Translations under genes and position numbers: made by a program
Notes under the pieces: model-generated
The model's input: only the letters and a program-made list of their open reading frames with translations
What the model was told of the DNA's origin: nothing
Database searches by the model: none
Shown: positions 32,013 to 42,697 of the stretch, piece after piece
Layout: every line of letters starts with the position of its first letter
Numbering within the stretch: position 1 is the stretch's first letter
Origin: Siphonodentalium dalli
Lineage: Eukaryota > Mollusca > Scaphopoda > Gadilida > Siphonodentaliidae
Assembly (NCBI GenBank): GCA_032622095.1
Contig: CP136069.1
Location: 153,437,043 to 153,501,042, forward strand
DNA length: 64,000 nt
Direction: 5' to 3'

Positions 32013-35000
32013 TTATGTATTCATGGCTGATAACATTGATCTTTGTTTAAAACATAAGTTAATCTTACGGCATATTAACGAACAGACATTCGGGTCATTG
32101 TTACTCATAAAAAATATAAATTTGTCAGTTTCTTTCCATTGTAAAAATCCCGGCTTATATAATTCTAACTGTGAGTAGAGATCATTTCTTATGGACTTAT
32201 ATGCGTTACATTCGGTAATAAAGTGAATCTCATTTTCTATAGACTTTCCTTCTTTGCAAAATAAGCATATTCTAGCTGCTTCGGATTTAACAGGATATAT
32301 ATGTCTTAGTTTTTCAATAGCAAGGTTATGATTACTGATTCGCAAACGTGTAAACATACTTCTTGCCTCATTGTTGATTGTATATTTGAGATAGGGTTCT
32401 ATATAATATCCATGTTTGACAAGCGCATAGGTTCTCAATTTATTACCACCATCTCCTCTGATTGCGGTAGTTGCCGTAAGCACTTTGGTGAATTCCGATC
32501 GGTATGCCTCTTTCAGTTGGCTACATAAGTTTATCGCCGCGGGCCGAATCTTCGCATCTTTTGGGCATTTCTTCCGTATTATGTCATCTAATTGTACGTT
32601 CCCTTTGATAAGTTTATTATCGGTGTACGCATCATTAAGTAACGTGTGACGCTCGTGCCGTTGTAATTTGACATTGAATGCGAAGAATTTGATGGTGGCA
32701 TCTATTGTAATAGGATATCTGCCCAGCTCCGCCATCGCTGCGTAATTTGACGCCTTGTTGCCTATTCCAAGAGCCATTTTACAATATTCAACGTGCAGCT
32801 TCTCTCCGTCCAAATCTTTTCTATTGAATATATGATGTTCATTTATCCACAGTTCCGAGCCATATAATAGAATAGGCTTTATTAACTGATCGAAAAGTTT
32901 AACGAGAATCTGTGGTGATGGCGCATGTTTGCTTTGAAGTGATCGCTTGAGGCTATGCATTGCTCTACATGCTTTATTAATCATTTCCGCTTGTGCCATA
33001 GCAAATTTGCCTTTCTTGTGAAATACGATACCTAGGTATGAGTAATGATCCACGGGTGAAATTATATCATGAGCCAAGTTAAACGTGGGAGTTGTTACTG
33101 TTCGTTTATTTGTGAATAAGATAGATTTGGTTTTGTCGGTATTTATTTGAAGTGCGTTCGATTCTGCGAAGTGTTGTAAATTATCAAGACATCTTTGCAT
33201 GCCTCTGGGGGATGTGGATAGCAATACCAGATCGTCCGCGAATAACAGGTGATTAATTGGGTTTTCATTTATAAAAGCTGGTTTGCATTCTGTATCGAAG
33301 ATGGATGATATACCGTCTATGTATATTTTGAATAACGTAGGTGAAATTGAACACCCCTGTCTGACTCCAATTGTAGAAAGTAGCGGCGGGCCCACACCAT
33401 TGCTAGTTTTCAGTTGATATGTACTTTTATGATAAATAGATTTAATTACTCGGAGAATCTGGCCATCTATACCAAGCCGCCTCATTTTATTGAAAAGCGT
33501 GCATCTGTCTACTGTATCAAATGCTTTCCTGAAATCGACGAAAACTGCATATAGTGGTTTTTTAACCCTCTTTACCTATTTATCAACGATAGTTTTTAAA
33601 ACAAAGGCACTATCAACCGTGCTTCTACCCTCGCGAAATCCAAATTGATTGTCACTTATCAGATTATGGTCCTCAAGAAATGAATTAATCCGGGAGTTTA
33701 TTACCTTGTTGAAAAGTTTGCCAACGGCCGAACTCAAAGCAATAGGCCGGTAATTATTTGGGTCAAAACGGTTCCCTTTCTTGTATAAAAGTGTGAGTAC
33801 AGATTTGCTCCAATCCGTTGGGTAATGTCCCGATGACAGGATGCGGTTAAATAATTTTGCGAAGCAGCCTACCATGTTAGGAACCAGTACCTTTAATAGT
33901 TCATTAGAAACGTTATCTGGTCCTGGTGCTTTGTTGCGTTTCAAATTCTTAGTTGCTGTCAAAATTTCTTGTGCCGAGATTATTGTATTACTTATAAGTT
34001 GTTTTGGTGGTGGTAAATTATAATTTGTTATTTCTGCATTTGTCTGACTTTGTGGTCTGCAAAGTAGCGTGTTAACAAAATTAACTGCTACATCCGGGTC
34101 TAGTGAAGTTCCCTCTTTTGGGCCATCGGTAAATTGTTTCACTAATTTCCAATATTCCGATGGGTTGCCTGTAGATAGTTTGTCCAATTTTTCACATAAA
34201 TTCTGATAGTAAGTTCTTGTTTTCTGTTTTAATTGCCGCTTGTATTGTTTCTTTAGTGTGAAAAATTTGACGTATATTAACTTATCATGTGGGTTCTTCC
34301 TCATAGTTGTTATGGCTTTATCTAAGTCCTGTTTAACTGTTCGACAACGATCGTCGAACCATGGATGCTTTTTCGGGGTTCCATTTTTGCGTCTATAAAC
34401 TACCTTTGAAGCAGCTGATTCGTTTATTTCAGTTATAACTGTCATAAGATCATCCGTAGACTGTTCTATGTCCGCCATAGTGGGGGCATAATTATGATTC
34501 ATAAAGTTATTTAGTTTCCATTTGATGTATGGTTGATTTATCTTTTGGTATGCCAATTGGTCACTTTCAGGGGTCCATTTCAATTTATATGTTGGTCTGA
34601 TATATTTGTATTTTGGTTCTATGTCCGATGGGTTTCGGATTGGTACTTTATATTCAATATGAGCTGAAAGTTGGCAGTGATCAGAAAGTACATTAGGTGA
34701 TTGAACACATAGATAATCTACATCCGCCAAGTATCTATCTGATATTATTATGTAATCGACTACACTAGCACCGTTGTATTGGTAAGATGTGAGGCTCCCA
34801 AGGCGATCTCCACTACATCGTCCGTTCACAATTCGTAACTCGGCGGTGCGACATAGAGATAGAAGTTGTTCACCAAAGGAGTTCACTACCTTGTCAATAC
34901 TATTTCGGGGCTCCCTATCGGATCGATCATTTTCCGAAATAACGAAATCAGGTCGCTCCGCGGTGCGAGCATTAAAGTCACCGCCTAATATAACCATGTC

Positions 35001-35117
35001 CGAGTCGTTTACTTCAATAAGCTTTGTCTCTAGACATGAGAAAATAGAGTCTAGGTCAGTTGTCTTGGCTCGTTCGGATGACCAGTAGGTCAGATGTTGG
35101 CGGTCTTTTATCGCAAG
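32013..35117 (-). pseudogene. Non-LTR retrotransposon ORF2 (endonuclease + reverse transcriptase), 5'-truncated, one in-frame stop
   Basis: One minus-strand frame of 1035 codons is broken only by a TAG at 33578-33576; beyond 35117 the frame meets TAG, exactly where LINE similarity ends. Order of landmarks: apurinic-type endonuclease middle and end (VILGGDFNAR near 34990, SDHCQLS near 34680); RT start (KAPGPDNVSNELL, then NNYRPIAL); RT motif A (FVDFRKAFDTV, just after the stop); GVRQGCSISP; catalytic LLFADDLVLLS; YLGI; LLYGSELW; and a C-x2-C-x10-H-x4-C zinc knuckle near 32270. The protein would copy the element's RNA at a nicked target. The first ~100 endonuclease residues are missing. It reads through EN and RT almost intact, so it is younger than its neighbours, but truncation and the stop make it inactive. 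The clade (CR1/Jockey/I-like groups) was not resolved. Confidence 0.9.
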
Positions 35118-35925
35118 CTATTAAAGATCAACACCTACTTCCCGCTGATATGTCTATCTTTTCATTTCCGCAAATTATTGATATGTCCAATATCACAAAC
35201 CAGACAAACCCATTGACATTTATGATTAATTTGAAAAAACAAACTGAAGGAAATGCATGTATGTAAGTTTATAGACAGTATGGCCGATAATACCGAAAAA
35301 GATAAGAAAAACAAATTAAGGACTTATCGGGTTGTGAAACGAAATATTAGTTTAGAATTATATTTGGAATGCACGCACTCTGCTAAGGATCGAAATATGT
35401 TCACTAGACTACGCATAAGTAATCACAATCTTGCAATTGAAAAAGGAAGACATTGTCAACCTAAAATACCTCTTGAAAACGAGTATGCAAATGTAGTACA
35501 TCAACGATCGAGGATGAATTTCACTTTTTAATGGAATGTCAAATATATAGTACCTTGCGATCAGAGATCAATAAAATAATGACAAAGCATTCAAAGGCAT
35601 ATAATAACTTGGATGATATACATAAGTTTAAGATGATATTGAGGAACGATAACAGATCAAATTGTGCGAAAGTCTGCAGCTTGATCCGACAGTACTTTCA
35701 GTTAAGATCAGAATGTCAAATTGGATGCAACAATTGATCTATTTAATTTTTTATGTTGTTATATTTTCCTTGAAATAACTATACTTCAATAATCACAATG
35801 AATGTATACATTATATAATATGATGTATGTGAAATGAAAATGTACTATTATGTTCATTGTAAAAGCATTCTGCCCGGAAGGGTGTTCATTGCTAATAAAT
35901 CTATTCTATTCTATTCTATCGATTC
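35111..35925 (+). pseudogene. LINE ORF2 C-terminal fragment with (TTCTA)n tail (outer element, right part)
   Basis: Three frame pieces (about 35111-35266, 35253-35485, 35485-35737) together give the C-terminal region of an ORF2. Landmarks are KNKLRTYRVVKR, FTRLRISNHNLAIEKGRH and a decayed zinc knuckle near 35484-35550 read as C-x-C-x9-H-x4-C after a frame change. A CSLIRQYFQLRS end matches CSLICRKINLCFKQRS of the minus-strand element. It ends with AATAAATC followed by TTCTATTCTATTCTA at about 35898-35920, a microsatellite tail typical of LINE 3' ends. Two frameshifts make it a pseudogene, probably continuous with 31425-31965 before the minus-strand insertion. Confidence 0.75.
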
Positions 35926-36439
35926 CATACCATACCTAGACACATTTATTGTTGTTATACCGGCGTTCAAATGCATGATATTGGACTACGACCTATAATT
36001 GGTTCAAGGTGTAATCCATATAACTGCATTGCCAACGGATCAACAACGCATCTACAACGTCCACAGTTGACTTATTCAGCGTGTATTAAATAGCATGATG
36101 TCAGGGACGTAGCTACAGGTGGATGTAGGGTGTGACACCCCCAATATTTGGCAAAATTTCAACTTTTGGCAATTCCGAGGAAAACAATCTAAATTTTGGA
36201 ATTTTTAGACTGTGAACAAGATGAATTTGGCAAGAGATCACTAAGTTCTTACCTGTACATTTTATTTTAGTTGGTAAATCGGAATCCTAGATGGTTTAGG
36301 AAGTTCCGTCGAAAAATGTGGTCCGAATCAGGGAATTTCTGAAATTTCCCGAATTTTCGGTACAGGGCGGTATTAATTAATGGTCCAAAATAGCATGTTT
36401 AATTAATTTAATGGAAATAATTTTGGTGATTAACGGACG
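35926..36439. other. Non-coding stretch with a dispersed-repeat word
   Basis: CAGGGACGTAGCTACAGG at about 36103 matches the repeat word near 4804. Words like TTTGGCAAAATTTCAAC and GGGAATTTCTGAAATTTCCC follow. No gene seen. Confidence 0.4.
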
Positions 36440-37097
36440 AAATGAATGACGGACGAACTCCACCCTGTTACAAATTAAAAACATACAGACAATTTAAGAC
36501 TGAGACGAAATTAGAAGACTACTTAAATGAATGTAAAATAACAAAACCTTGGGAATCACTTACACGGCTACGAATCGGTTCCCATGCAGTCGTTGGGAAT
36601 TGAACGAGGTCGTCATCAAAATGTTGACGAACAATATCGCATTTGCGAACTGTGCAATGAGAAGGATGACGAATTACATCTTATTACGAGCTGTTCATTA
36701 CTCGCACAAGAACGAACCCATCACTTTAACAAACTACCATATAATATACAACAACTATCGGGGTTAGATCAGTTCAATCGCATACTGCAATGTACTGATC
36801 CGCTTTTCATAAATGCCCTTGCCCGTTTTATTCATCACGGATTAGAAAAAAAAGGGAATATGGCAACCTAGTCCAGAACTACTACAAAGAATAGGAAACC
36901 ATACGAGAGTAAGCACCCCTTAATTAATGACCTAAAATACTACCAGTCATCACCATAAACTAATTATGTACCTGCTTATCTCATGTATTATATTTAAGTA
37001 TGCTCTGTTGTTACCTATTGTCTTTTATTACCTATTATTTCATGTATGTGTACGCTTGATCGTTTGATGCAAAAGTACAAATAAATTGATTAATTGA
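36440..37097 (+). pseudogene. LINE ORF2 C-terminal fragment with zinc knuckle and 3' tail
   Basis: A frame with YKLKTYRQFK and WESLTRLRIGSH breaks near 36585. The next frame continues with GIERGRHQNV and C-x2-C-x7-H-x4-C (ICELCNEKDDELHLITSC), ending at TAG near 36871. The 3' flank ends with GCAAAAGTACAAATAAATTG then ATTAATTG near 37090. The order KLxTYR, LTRLRI, zinc knuckle is the same as in the minus-strand element. One frameshift and heavy 5' truncation make it a dead fragment of the same superfamily. Confidence 0.75.
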
Positions 37098-37508
37098 GTA
37101 AATTACTGGAGTGTTGGTCGATTGATTGATTTAATAAAACATCTTAAATCACATGTGTTAGCTAGATGTGAATAGTTATCAATAATAATGCTGGATATGC
37201 CCAAAATAACTTTTTACATGCGAAGATATCTAATTCGTGAAAAGTGTCAAATCTGAGAATGAATTATATCACTTTAAGAGATGATATATTTTCGTTTTCG
37301 TGAAGTGGCAATCCAAGTGTGGCCTTAAATGACTTAGTGACATAGTACATATCCCTACTCTAAGGAGCCGACCTTACATGTGTGCTACAAAGAGTAACCA
37401 ACTAACTGTAACACGCTGTTAGGGCATACAGCAATTACTTAATATGACCGGTAAAAAATACCCCCTCCTATTACCAGTTTTACCACGTGGTGTCCATGAT
37501 CTCGCGAG
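37098..37508. other. Non-coding stretch
   Basis: No gene or clear repeat. A frame begins at an ATG at 37444, but LINE similarity starts further right. Confidence 0.4.
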
Positions 37509-39006
37509 ACCTATAGGTTACAAACAACTAATTATTTTACATATGCCTCGATACACCTTCACGACCACGCCCACACCAATCTATGGCTCCAATGAAAATC
37601 TTACATCACGTATAATATCTATTAGCCAGGGAACAAGGCAGGGAAGTACCCTCGCTCCGATTTTCTACGCCATCTACATAGACAGTTTGCTCAGTGAGCT
37701 CGAACACTCGAACTTTGGTTTCAGGCTGCTAAATATCAACTGCTCGTCTCCCACACAGGCAGATGATATGACCATCCTCTCGCTTTCATCATATGGAATA
37801 CAAAAAATGTGTAATATATGTGGCAATTACAGTAAAAAATGGCGATTTATGTATAACCAACAGAAATGTCAGGTAATTATCTTCAATGAGAAATCTAAAT
37901 ACGCCTCTATCAATCGCACATGGATGCTAAATGGCATAGCAGTTAATAAAACGGATTCAGTCACGCACCTGGGCATACCATTACACAAAAGTGACTTTCC
38001 AAACACTCTTACAGAAAGTGTCAGCTCAAAAATTCGGTCGACATATCTTATGTTAAGCACTGCCGGTATGTACGCAGGAGGCATAACACCTCAGAGTTCA
38101 ATGGTAATGTATAAATCAGTGGTACTTTCTCGTGGACTTTACGGTTCAGAATTTCTCTGTGGCTTATCAGCCTCTAACTTGATCAAGCTCGAAAGAGTTC
38201 ACAAATTTTGCTTGAAGCGTATTCAGGGCCTACCTGCCCGATGCAGGACCGATGTCGTTACTGCCCTGCTAGGAACATATCCACTTCAAGTTAGTATTGA
38301 TGCCAGAAAAATTTCACTCTTTGGAGCCCTTTGTCGACTAACGCTTGGAAAGGCTTGTAAAACAATCTTTGAAACTAGGCTGTTTGATTACGTTTACTCA
38401 CAGAACCCGACAACAACTTTTATTGGCGAAGTATTTTCATTACTCGTGAAATACAACTTGACTGATGGAGTATATGAGTACATCAGGTATGGCGTATTTC
38501 TCTCGAAAGAGTCGTGGAAGGCGCTAACGAGAAATAATATTCGAAACACAACCGAGTCAGATTGGAAAATTAGAACGGAAATTGACCCATCATTCAATCG
38601 GTTTCGGAATGTACATGACAACCTAAACATGTCTGATCTTTGGCGACTCTGTCGAAAATTTTCACATAATAAACATTCCTATCTAACCACAGCTCTTGTG
38701 ATCGATGCAACAACGTACTTAAACGAAGCACTTATCCAGTGTCCTAACTGCTATAAAATGTACCTTGATAAAGTACAGTACGTTCTCATTGAATGCAGTT
38801 CCCTGACATCACTACGGAATAATATGTTTTTTTGATATTATTGATCGTTATGGCGTAGAATGTTTTATCAAGATTGATGATCTTTCATTGGACGAAATGA
38901 TCTTGCTTCATTTGACTCACATTACTGGTGATATGTGTACAGCAGTTGATGATGTATACGTCTTTCTGGACTTCATGGTAACGATTACTGCCAAATTATG
39001 GATGTG
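37509..39006 (+). pseudogene. LINE reverse transcriptase fragment with QADD catalytic box and a homopolymer frameshift
   Basis: From an ATG at 37444 the frame runs 463 codons to 38835. It starts inside the RT palm: RQGSTLAPIFYAIYIDSLL near residues 65-83, then TQADDMTILS near residue 104 in place of the common F/Y-x-DD, then THLGIPL and SRGLYGSEF. Late in the frame is C-x2-C-x9-Y-x4-C near residues 440-458, where Y replaces the usual zinc-knuckle histidine (a one-base CAC-to-TAC change would explain it). The frame stops within a run of seven T (38827-38833). In the frame read with one T fewer, it stays open for about 57 codons to TGA at 39004-39006. Endonuclease and RT fingers are missing. 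This element belongs to a different lineage from the FADD elements nearby. The first ~90 bases are also found alone at 39567-39655. Confidence 0.8.
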
Positions 39007-39064
39007 ATACAATGCACTCTTGCAGGGAAATATTTCCTAGTCCATCATTGAATAATACAAATCA

Positions 39065-39416
39065 GTCAGCCCATCATCATCATCGTCATCATCATCATTA
39101 TCATCATCATCGTCGTCACCACCATCGACATAATCATCGTAATCATCATCGCCGTCGTCCATGTCATCATCATAATCTTCATCGTCGTCATCGCCACCGT
39201 CATCATTGACGTCATCGTCATAATCTAATTTCCTCATCTTCAACATCATTTTCATCATCATGTACATCATCATCATCGTCATCATTATCATTATCATCAT
39301 CATCAATATAGTCATCTTCTTCCTCACGTTCAACATTAACATCGTCATCATCGATCAACGTCGTCGTTCTCAACATCATCCCAATCATCATCATCATCGT
39401 CAGTATATCCACCATT
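39065..39416. repeat. (CAT/CGT)n trinucleotide microsatellite
   Basis: About 350 bases of imperfect ATC-type triplets with CGT, CAC and CTT variants, interrupted by AATCTAATTTCC and CACGTTCAACATTAAC. Runs of H, D or M in translated frames are artefacts. Confidence 0.95.
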
Positions 39417-39566
39417 GTAGAAATGTAAATACGTCTTGCTTATCATATTTATTTGTGTTGTTTCTATAAAATTTAATTATGATATCTATTCATTGTGTTG
39501 TGCATAACAATGTTATATTCTTTGTAAAATCTTCAATATCTGGAGGAGAAAAAAATATAATAATAA

Positions 39567-39655
39567 CAGGTTACAAACAACTAATTATTTTACATATGCC
39601 TCGATACACCTTCACGACCACACCCACACCAATATATGGCTCCAATGAAAACGTT
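39567..39655 (+). repeat. 89 bp repeat of the 5' edge of the QADD element
   Basis: GGTTACAAACAACTAATTAT through GGCTCCAATGAAAA matches 37511-37600 with only two or three changes. Sequence after it is unrelated to RT. So this block is a mobile or duplicated segment that also forms the left edge of the 37.5 kb element. Confidence 0.8.
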
Positions 39656-40151
39656 AAATTTGGGGCCGTGATCGGTACTCATTCGCGACTTGTTCGACCC
39701 AAAACAAATCACGGGTAAACGACTCAGCTTGCAAGTTACATAGCCAAACTAGCGAATATACAATATATACACACACAAATATAACAAAAGTGTCCAAATT
39801 AGCCTCAAATAAGAATAATTCGGGCAGAAATGTGGAAACTATTGTAATGTGCAACAATTTTCCCTGAAATATCATTCAATTTGCCAGAAAATTGCCCGAA
39901 TAGGCTGGAATAGGACCATAAAAAATCTCCAGTTTGCCCGAATGTTGAACTTTCTACCCGATTTGGGGGGGGGCTGCAGCCTCCAGCCCCCCCCCCGGCC
40001 CATGATTGTGACAGAGCGGTATAAATACAACAATTAACAGAGAACATAAATATATCAAATTGAAATTTCACATAATATTGTCAGGTAAATTGTTAATCCG
40101 ATTTCCCCTCGGACTATATGCCTATACTGATTGCACATATAGTCAGATATA
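39656..40151. other. Non-coding stretch with a G-run/C-run foldback
   Basis: At about 39964-39994 a run of nine G, then CTGCAGCCTCCAGC, then a run of C forms a G/C palindrome, flanked by AATGTTGAACTTTCTACCCG and CGGCCCATGATTGTGACAG. It resembles the other homopolymer repeat ends in the window. Confidence 0.5.
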
Positions 40152-41393
40152 GTTAAAGAATTCACTTATTTAGGGGTTAAATTATTTTATAATGGTCGCT
40201 TCTGCCAGAACATAAAGAAAACAGTTAACTCTGCAACGAGAGCCATGTACGGACTGCTTAATAAGGTCCGAAAACTAAACTTACCCATTGATATTATGCT
40301 TGATTTATTCGATAAGATGATTTTACCTATTTTACTGTATGGGAGTGAGATATGGTGTTTTGAACGTATTCAAAGTGTAGAGACACTACATCTAAAATTT
40401 TGTAAGATGGTTGCGTCCATCAAAATGAGTACCCCCAATTACATAGTTTATGCAGAATTCGCACGACACCCCGTCTCTATAGAAATAACATGCCGAGCTC
40501 TGACATATTGGTCAAAGCTCGTATCGAGTAACGGCTCTGAGCTAGCTAAGAATATTTATACCTTAATTTATCAGACTCATGAGATGAACTCACAGACAGC
40601 AGACAAAAATAACTCCAAATGGTTATGTTTTGTCAAAAATGCTCTTTATGATTTGAAATTGCAATCAAAGTGGATCACACAGACGGGCCTGACCGCTATT
40701 GAACTGAGAAATGCAAAAACTGTTCTCAAACAACGTCATTGGGACGCACTACTCGTTGACATAAACACATCTGCTTCATCGAGGGCCCAATTTTATAGTT
40801 TTATTAAAACTGACTACGGTTACCCAAATTACTTGAAGATTTTGCCGTCTAATCTATCGATATACCTCTTGAAGCTCAGAACTGCAAATCATAAACTGCC
40901 TATAGAGTGCTCAAGATGGAAGAAATCTCAGAATAATAATGACAATAGGATATGCACCATATGTGGAAAATATTTAGGAGACGAATACCATTTAGTTATT
41001 ATATGCAGTCATTTGGATGAAATCAGAAAACAATATATCCCTGAGTACTTTTGGAAGAACCCTACGAGAGAGAAATTCCATGGTCTCCTATCTCTTCAAA
41101 ATATAAGCCTCATAAAAAGACTATGCATATTCCTAAGGTGTGCCTTTAAGAAGGTGTCTTATACTATATAATCGAAATCATTTATTGTTATGGGTGAACA
41201 CATGTAGTTATCATACTTGTTAAGTTTATCGCCTATTATTGTGTAATCTAATTTAATTACTGCTGTGTATATGAAATGAACAATGATTAATGTGAAATTC
41301 AAAGTTGTGTACATAGTGTATATATATATATGTTTTGCTTGTTTCACAGTTATGTGACTTATGCAATAAATCAATCAATCAATCAATCAAACC
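40152..41393 (+). pseudogene. LINE ORF2 C-terminal half with zinc knuckle and (TCAA)n tail
   Basis: The LINE frame opens near 40152 with VKEFTYLGVKLFYNGRF and reads to TAA at 41171 without interruption, about 339 codons. Landmarks are MILPILLYGSEIW, LHLKFCKMV, EFARHPVSIE, YLLKLRTANHKLPIE and a C-x2-C-x8-H-x4-C knuckle (ICTICGKYLGDEYHLVIIC). The 3' flank of about 200 bases ends at AATAAATCAATCAATCAATC (about 41365-41391), the microsatellite tail. RT palm and endonuclease are missing, the usual result of incomplete target-primed reverse transcription. The uninterrupted frame suggests a rather young, dead-on-arrival insertion. Confidence 0.85.
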
Positions 41394-42235
41394 CTTAGCG
41401 TAAACTAATTATCACGCTCATATGTCGGTCGTTTTAGTCGATGTAACTAATACCACGGCTTTGCCATCATAGTTACGTTTGGTGATACGGATAGAATAAT
41501 CATTTCTGCTTAATTTGAAACAAACCTCCAGATCTGATGTGACCATTTCACGAAGTTTGAACTTTTTAAATCGGATAACGCTGTTTTCGCGCGACATCGA
41601 TCACTGGGCAAACTGAGTTTTATATATCATTTGGAGGAGATATCCTTTATTGTATCGACCACATTTGTTCATTGTTACGTTGTGAATTTTGACTATAATA
41701 AAATTGGTTCCTTTTCTCATTCATCGGCGAGAAAACTAGACCCAAAGTTGCAGAGTAGTTACGTATTTCTGTATAAATGCGACATAAATTTTGGTCACCT
41801 GCTTCACAAAATTATATTTAGATCATATCTCTACATGTTTCAACATTTAAATATTATACTTACCTGCGTTAAATCAGAAAAACACACATTTTCCGGAGCA
41901 TGAGTTCAACTGTTTATGAAAAATTAGCGAAACTCGACCAAGGTCGGGAAGTTTGCTCGACGAGGGGTCATTTCTGGCGCACAGGTGGTACCCACACAAT
42001 TTAGGCTTGTTTTTGTTTTATGACAGGTTAGCCCATAGGTAATTTTGTACACACTCACCGCATCTATATTTCACCACATAAACCGATTTTGCAGACCACA
42101 GGGTTTTCGCTTTACATGATAGGATCAAGATAGCTTTTGGTTAGTCCGGGGAGATTTTATTATGGAATGTGGGATATATATATATGTGTATATAGTGTAC
42201 ATATATTCAATATTTTGTATCACATTAATTTAGTG
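41394..42235. other. Non-coding stretch, nothing recognised
   Basis: A 90-residue plus frame (41631-41903) has no domain. No repeat structure noticed. Confidence 0.4.
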
Positions 42236-42237
42236 AC

Positions 42238-42618
42238 AAAAATAAAGCATACAACAACAAAATTATATGATATAGCACGAACAAAGCTATTTGAAAAATT
42301 AGAAACTGTAAATCCGGGGTTCAACAAACTATCAAACAAGGAAACATTTATTAGTATTATGAAAAATAACAATCCCACAGTGTGCGATATGATTTGCAAT
42401 AACATAATATTATATGGATTCTTCATAATACGGGAAAATGTTGTTCACAACAAATGAAAAAGGGAAGCTGGAAGGGAAACATTCGTACGTAATTTTAATT
42501 ATCTGTGTTCAAAATATGTGTTGATACAATGAATATTCTTATATATGTGTTTTTATATACTACTTTGCAACATGTCTGTAATATATATTTCTTGCAATAA
42601 ATGTTATCTATCTATCTA
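42238..42618 (+). pseudogene. LINE ORF2 extreme C-terminus with (TATC)n tail
   Basis: Within the frame ending at 42457, about 60 codons (KLYDIARTKLFEKLETVN, then NNNPTVCDMICNNI) align with the end of the minus-strand LINE (NDLYSQLELYKPGF, then NNDPNVCSLICRKI). The 3' flank ends GCAATAAATG then TTATCTATCTATCTAC. Only the last piece of the element was inserted. Confidence 0.7.
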
Positions 42619-42635
42619 CCGCTCATCGCCGTGAT

Positions 42636-42697
42636 GGACATGTGTGTCAATCTTTGTATGATGTAAAAGTACAATAAAATTGATTGATTGATTGTAT
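42636..42697 (+). mobile_element. Very short LINE 3' tail remnant
   Basis: GATGTAAAAGTACAATAAAA followed by TTGATTGATTGATTG matches the 3' end of the 36.4-37.1 kb fragment (GATGCAAAAGTACAAATAAA then TTGATTAATTG). It abuts the preceding tail directly. Confidence 0.6.

Noticed and set aside
39012-39469. Histidine-, aspartate- and methionine-rich frames
   Set aside because: Translations of the CAT triplet microsatellite in different frames.
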